This document shows positions 63,240 through 64,000 of a DNA stretch of 64,000 bases, piece after piece; the first letter of the stretch is position 1; each line of letters begins with the position of its first letter. Source of the DNA: Moringa oleifera (taxonomy: Eukaryota > Streptophyta > Magnoliopsida > Brassicales > Moringaceae); assembly GCA_021397835.1 (NCBI GenBank), contig JAJFZO010000659.1, positions 496,501 to 560,500 on the forward strand, in the 5' to 3' direction. The position numbers and the translations under genes were made by a program. The notes beneath the pieces were generated by a model. It did no database searches and was not told the origin of the DNA. It was given only the letters and a program-made list of their open reading frames with translations.

Positions 63240-63790
63240 TATGCAGCACCAAATGTTGGTGGTTGTCGAGTCTCGTACTTTTGTGCACAATATTTTTTAT
63301 CCTTTGAACCATGATTCTCGTCAAGAATTAGATCAACTTATGCCCACGTAAGTGAAATTATTTTTATTTATATTAGTATGTATTTTTTTTTTTACTATTA
63401 AGAATATTGATTATTTTCTACTGGCAGCTTTTTTAAATTATTCTAAGTTATCAAAGAATTAAAGATATGTGATGTTAGTTTTATTTATTTTGTAAAATAT
63501 AATAATTAAAAATTTTTAATGCAGTGTCCATATTAGCAGTCAAATACTAAGAGTGGATATTATATTATGAAATTTTTAAGAGACGTCATTGATAAATGTG
63601 ATAGAAATATTTCATACGCGAAAATGGTAAGTCTTTAAGCATTTACTTATGTAAATACTTCAGTAATTAATCAATATGCTTACAAAAAGTTTTAATTGGA
63701 ATAACTTTTCTTTATATAAATATAGTTAATGGATATAGATACTTACATCCAATCGGATATTAATGAAGTTAGAAAGGAGGTTGGATAATT
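63240..63790 (+). pseudogene. CACTA C48/Ulp1-like protease end
   Basis: 63247-63348 reads HQMLVVVESRTFVHNIFYPL followed by NHDSRQELDQLMPT, the beta-strand and aspartate region. 63524-63590 reads CPY-stop-QSNTKSGYYIMKFLRDVID; the family form is CPxQPxxxECGYYVMRFMRDI, so the catalytic Cys position is Ser here. 63736-63788 reads YIQSDINEVRKEVG. Intron-like gaps separate the pieces as in the copy at 43110-43980. Confidence 0.75.
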
Positions 63791-64000
63791 TCTTTGGAGT
63801 ACTATATTAGAAAGTTGAACCTTGAAGGTTTCTATACACATGAATATCATTGAATTTATATAGTTGAATTTTTAGGATTGTGTGTGATAATGTATATTTA
63901 AACTCATGTATTGTACATATGGAGTTCAATTATGACATTAAATTTTTTTCTTTTGTTTTGTTCGTCTTTTATTACTTTTTTGGATTGGATTATGCTGAAG

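Larger units (their letters stand above)
59491..64000 (+). mobile_element. CACTA element carrying host-gene copies (Pack-CACTA-like), right end outside window
   Basis: Begins CACTACCACAAAAG at 59491. Subterminal repeats of the type CCTTTAACACTAGTTCT, AACTGGCATTAAAG and their reverse forms fill 59550-60070. Two plus-strand pseudogenes from unrelated host families follow (BAHD acyltransferase, uridine kinase-like UPRT half). The C48/Ulp1-like end of a CACTA protein follows at 63240-63790. In the other CACTA of this window, the terminus lies about 1.2 kb after that protease end, so the right terminus here is expected near 65 kb, beyond the window. Transposase is absent in the visible part. Confidence 0.65.

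Overview
This is a eudicot plant nuclear sequence. It is AT-rich, its genes have many short exons with GT-AG splice sites, and it carries plant-type LTR retrotransposons and CACTA DNA transposons. The species cannot be told from the sequence. Only two genes look intact: a methionine synthase on the minus strand (coding 2020-7479, with a 5' leader reaching about 8560) and a serine carboxypeptidase-like gene on the plus strand (about 52191-54398). They are about 44 kb apart, and nearly everything between them and to the right is transposon-derived or low-complexity.

Layout. 1-190 is the edge of an unrecognised, possibly transposon-derived exon (minus). 290-705 is a 23-bp minisatellite. 2020-8593 is the methionine synthase gene with 11 coding exons, a 5' UTR intron and a TATA box. 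12022-27079 is an old, decayed Tat/Ogre-type Ty3-gypsy retrotransposon (minus) with diverged LTRs, a recognisable primer-binding site, gag, protease, RT, RNase H and integrase remnants, and a probable antisense ORF. 28060-28600 is a small minus-strand pseudogene with its own promoter-like leader. 29690-30720 is a TTAATTAG-rich repeat field. 31813-33469 is a compact non-autonomous LTR element with a clear target-site duplication. 36230-37926 is a field of about 110/215-bp tandem repeats. 39540-45165 is a decayed CACTA element. 46123-47230 is the front end of another gypsy element, followed by a pair of 1.9-kb direct repeats (47239-51391).

The right end is the most interesting part. A CACTA-type left terminus with subterminal repeats (59491-60070) is followed by two broken host-gene copies in the same orientation: a BAHD acyltransferase (60735-61600) and the C-terminal UPRT half of a uridine kinase-like gene with its introns kept (61674-62796). 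The C48/Ulp1-like protease end of a CACTA transposon protein follows at 63240-63790. This looks like a gene-capturing (Pack-CACTA type) element whose right end lies beyond the window.

The two intact genes are not functionally linked. The first makes methionine in the cytosol; the second encodes a secreted or vacuolar peptidase. No tRNA, rRNA or CRISPR structure was found.
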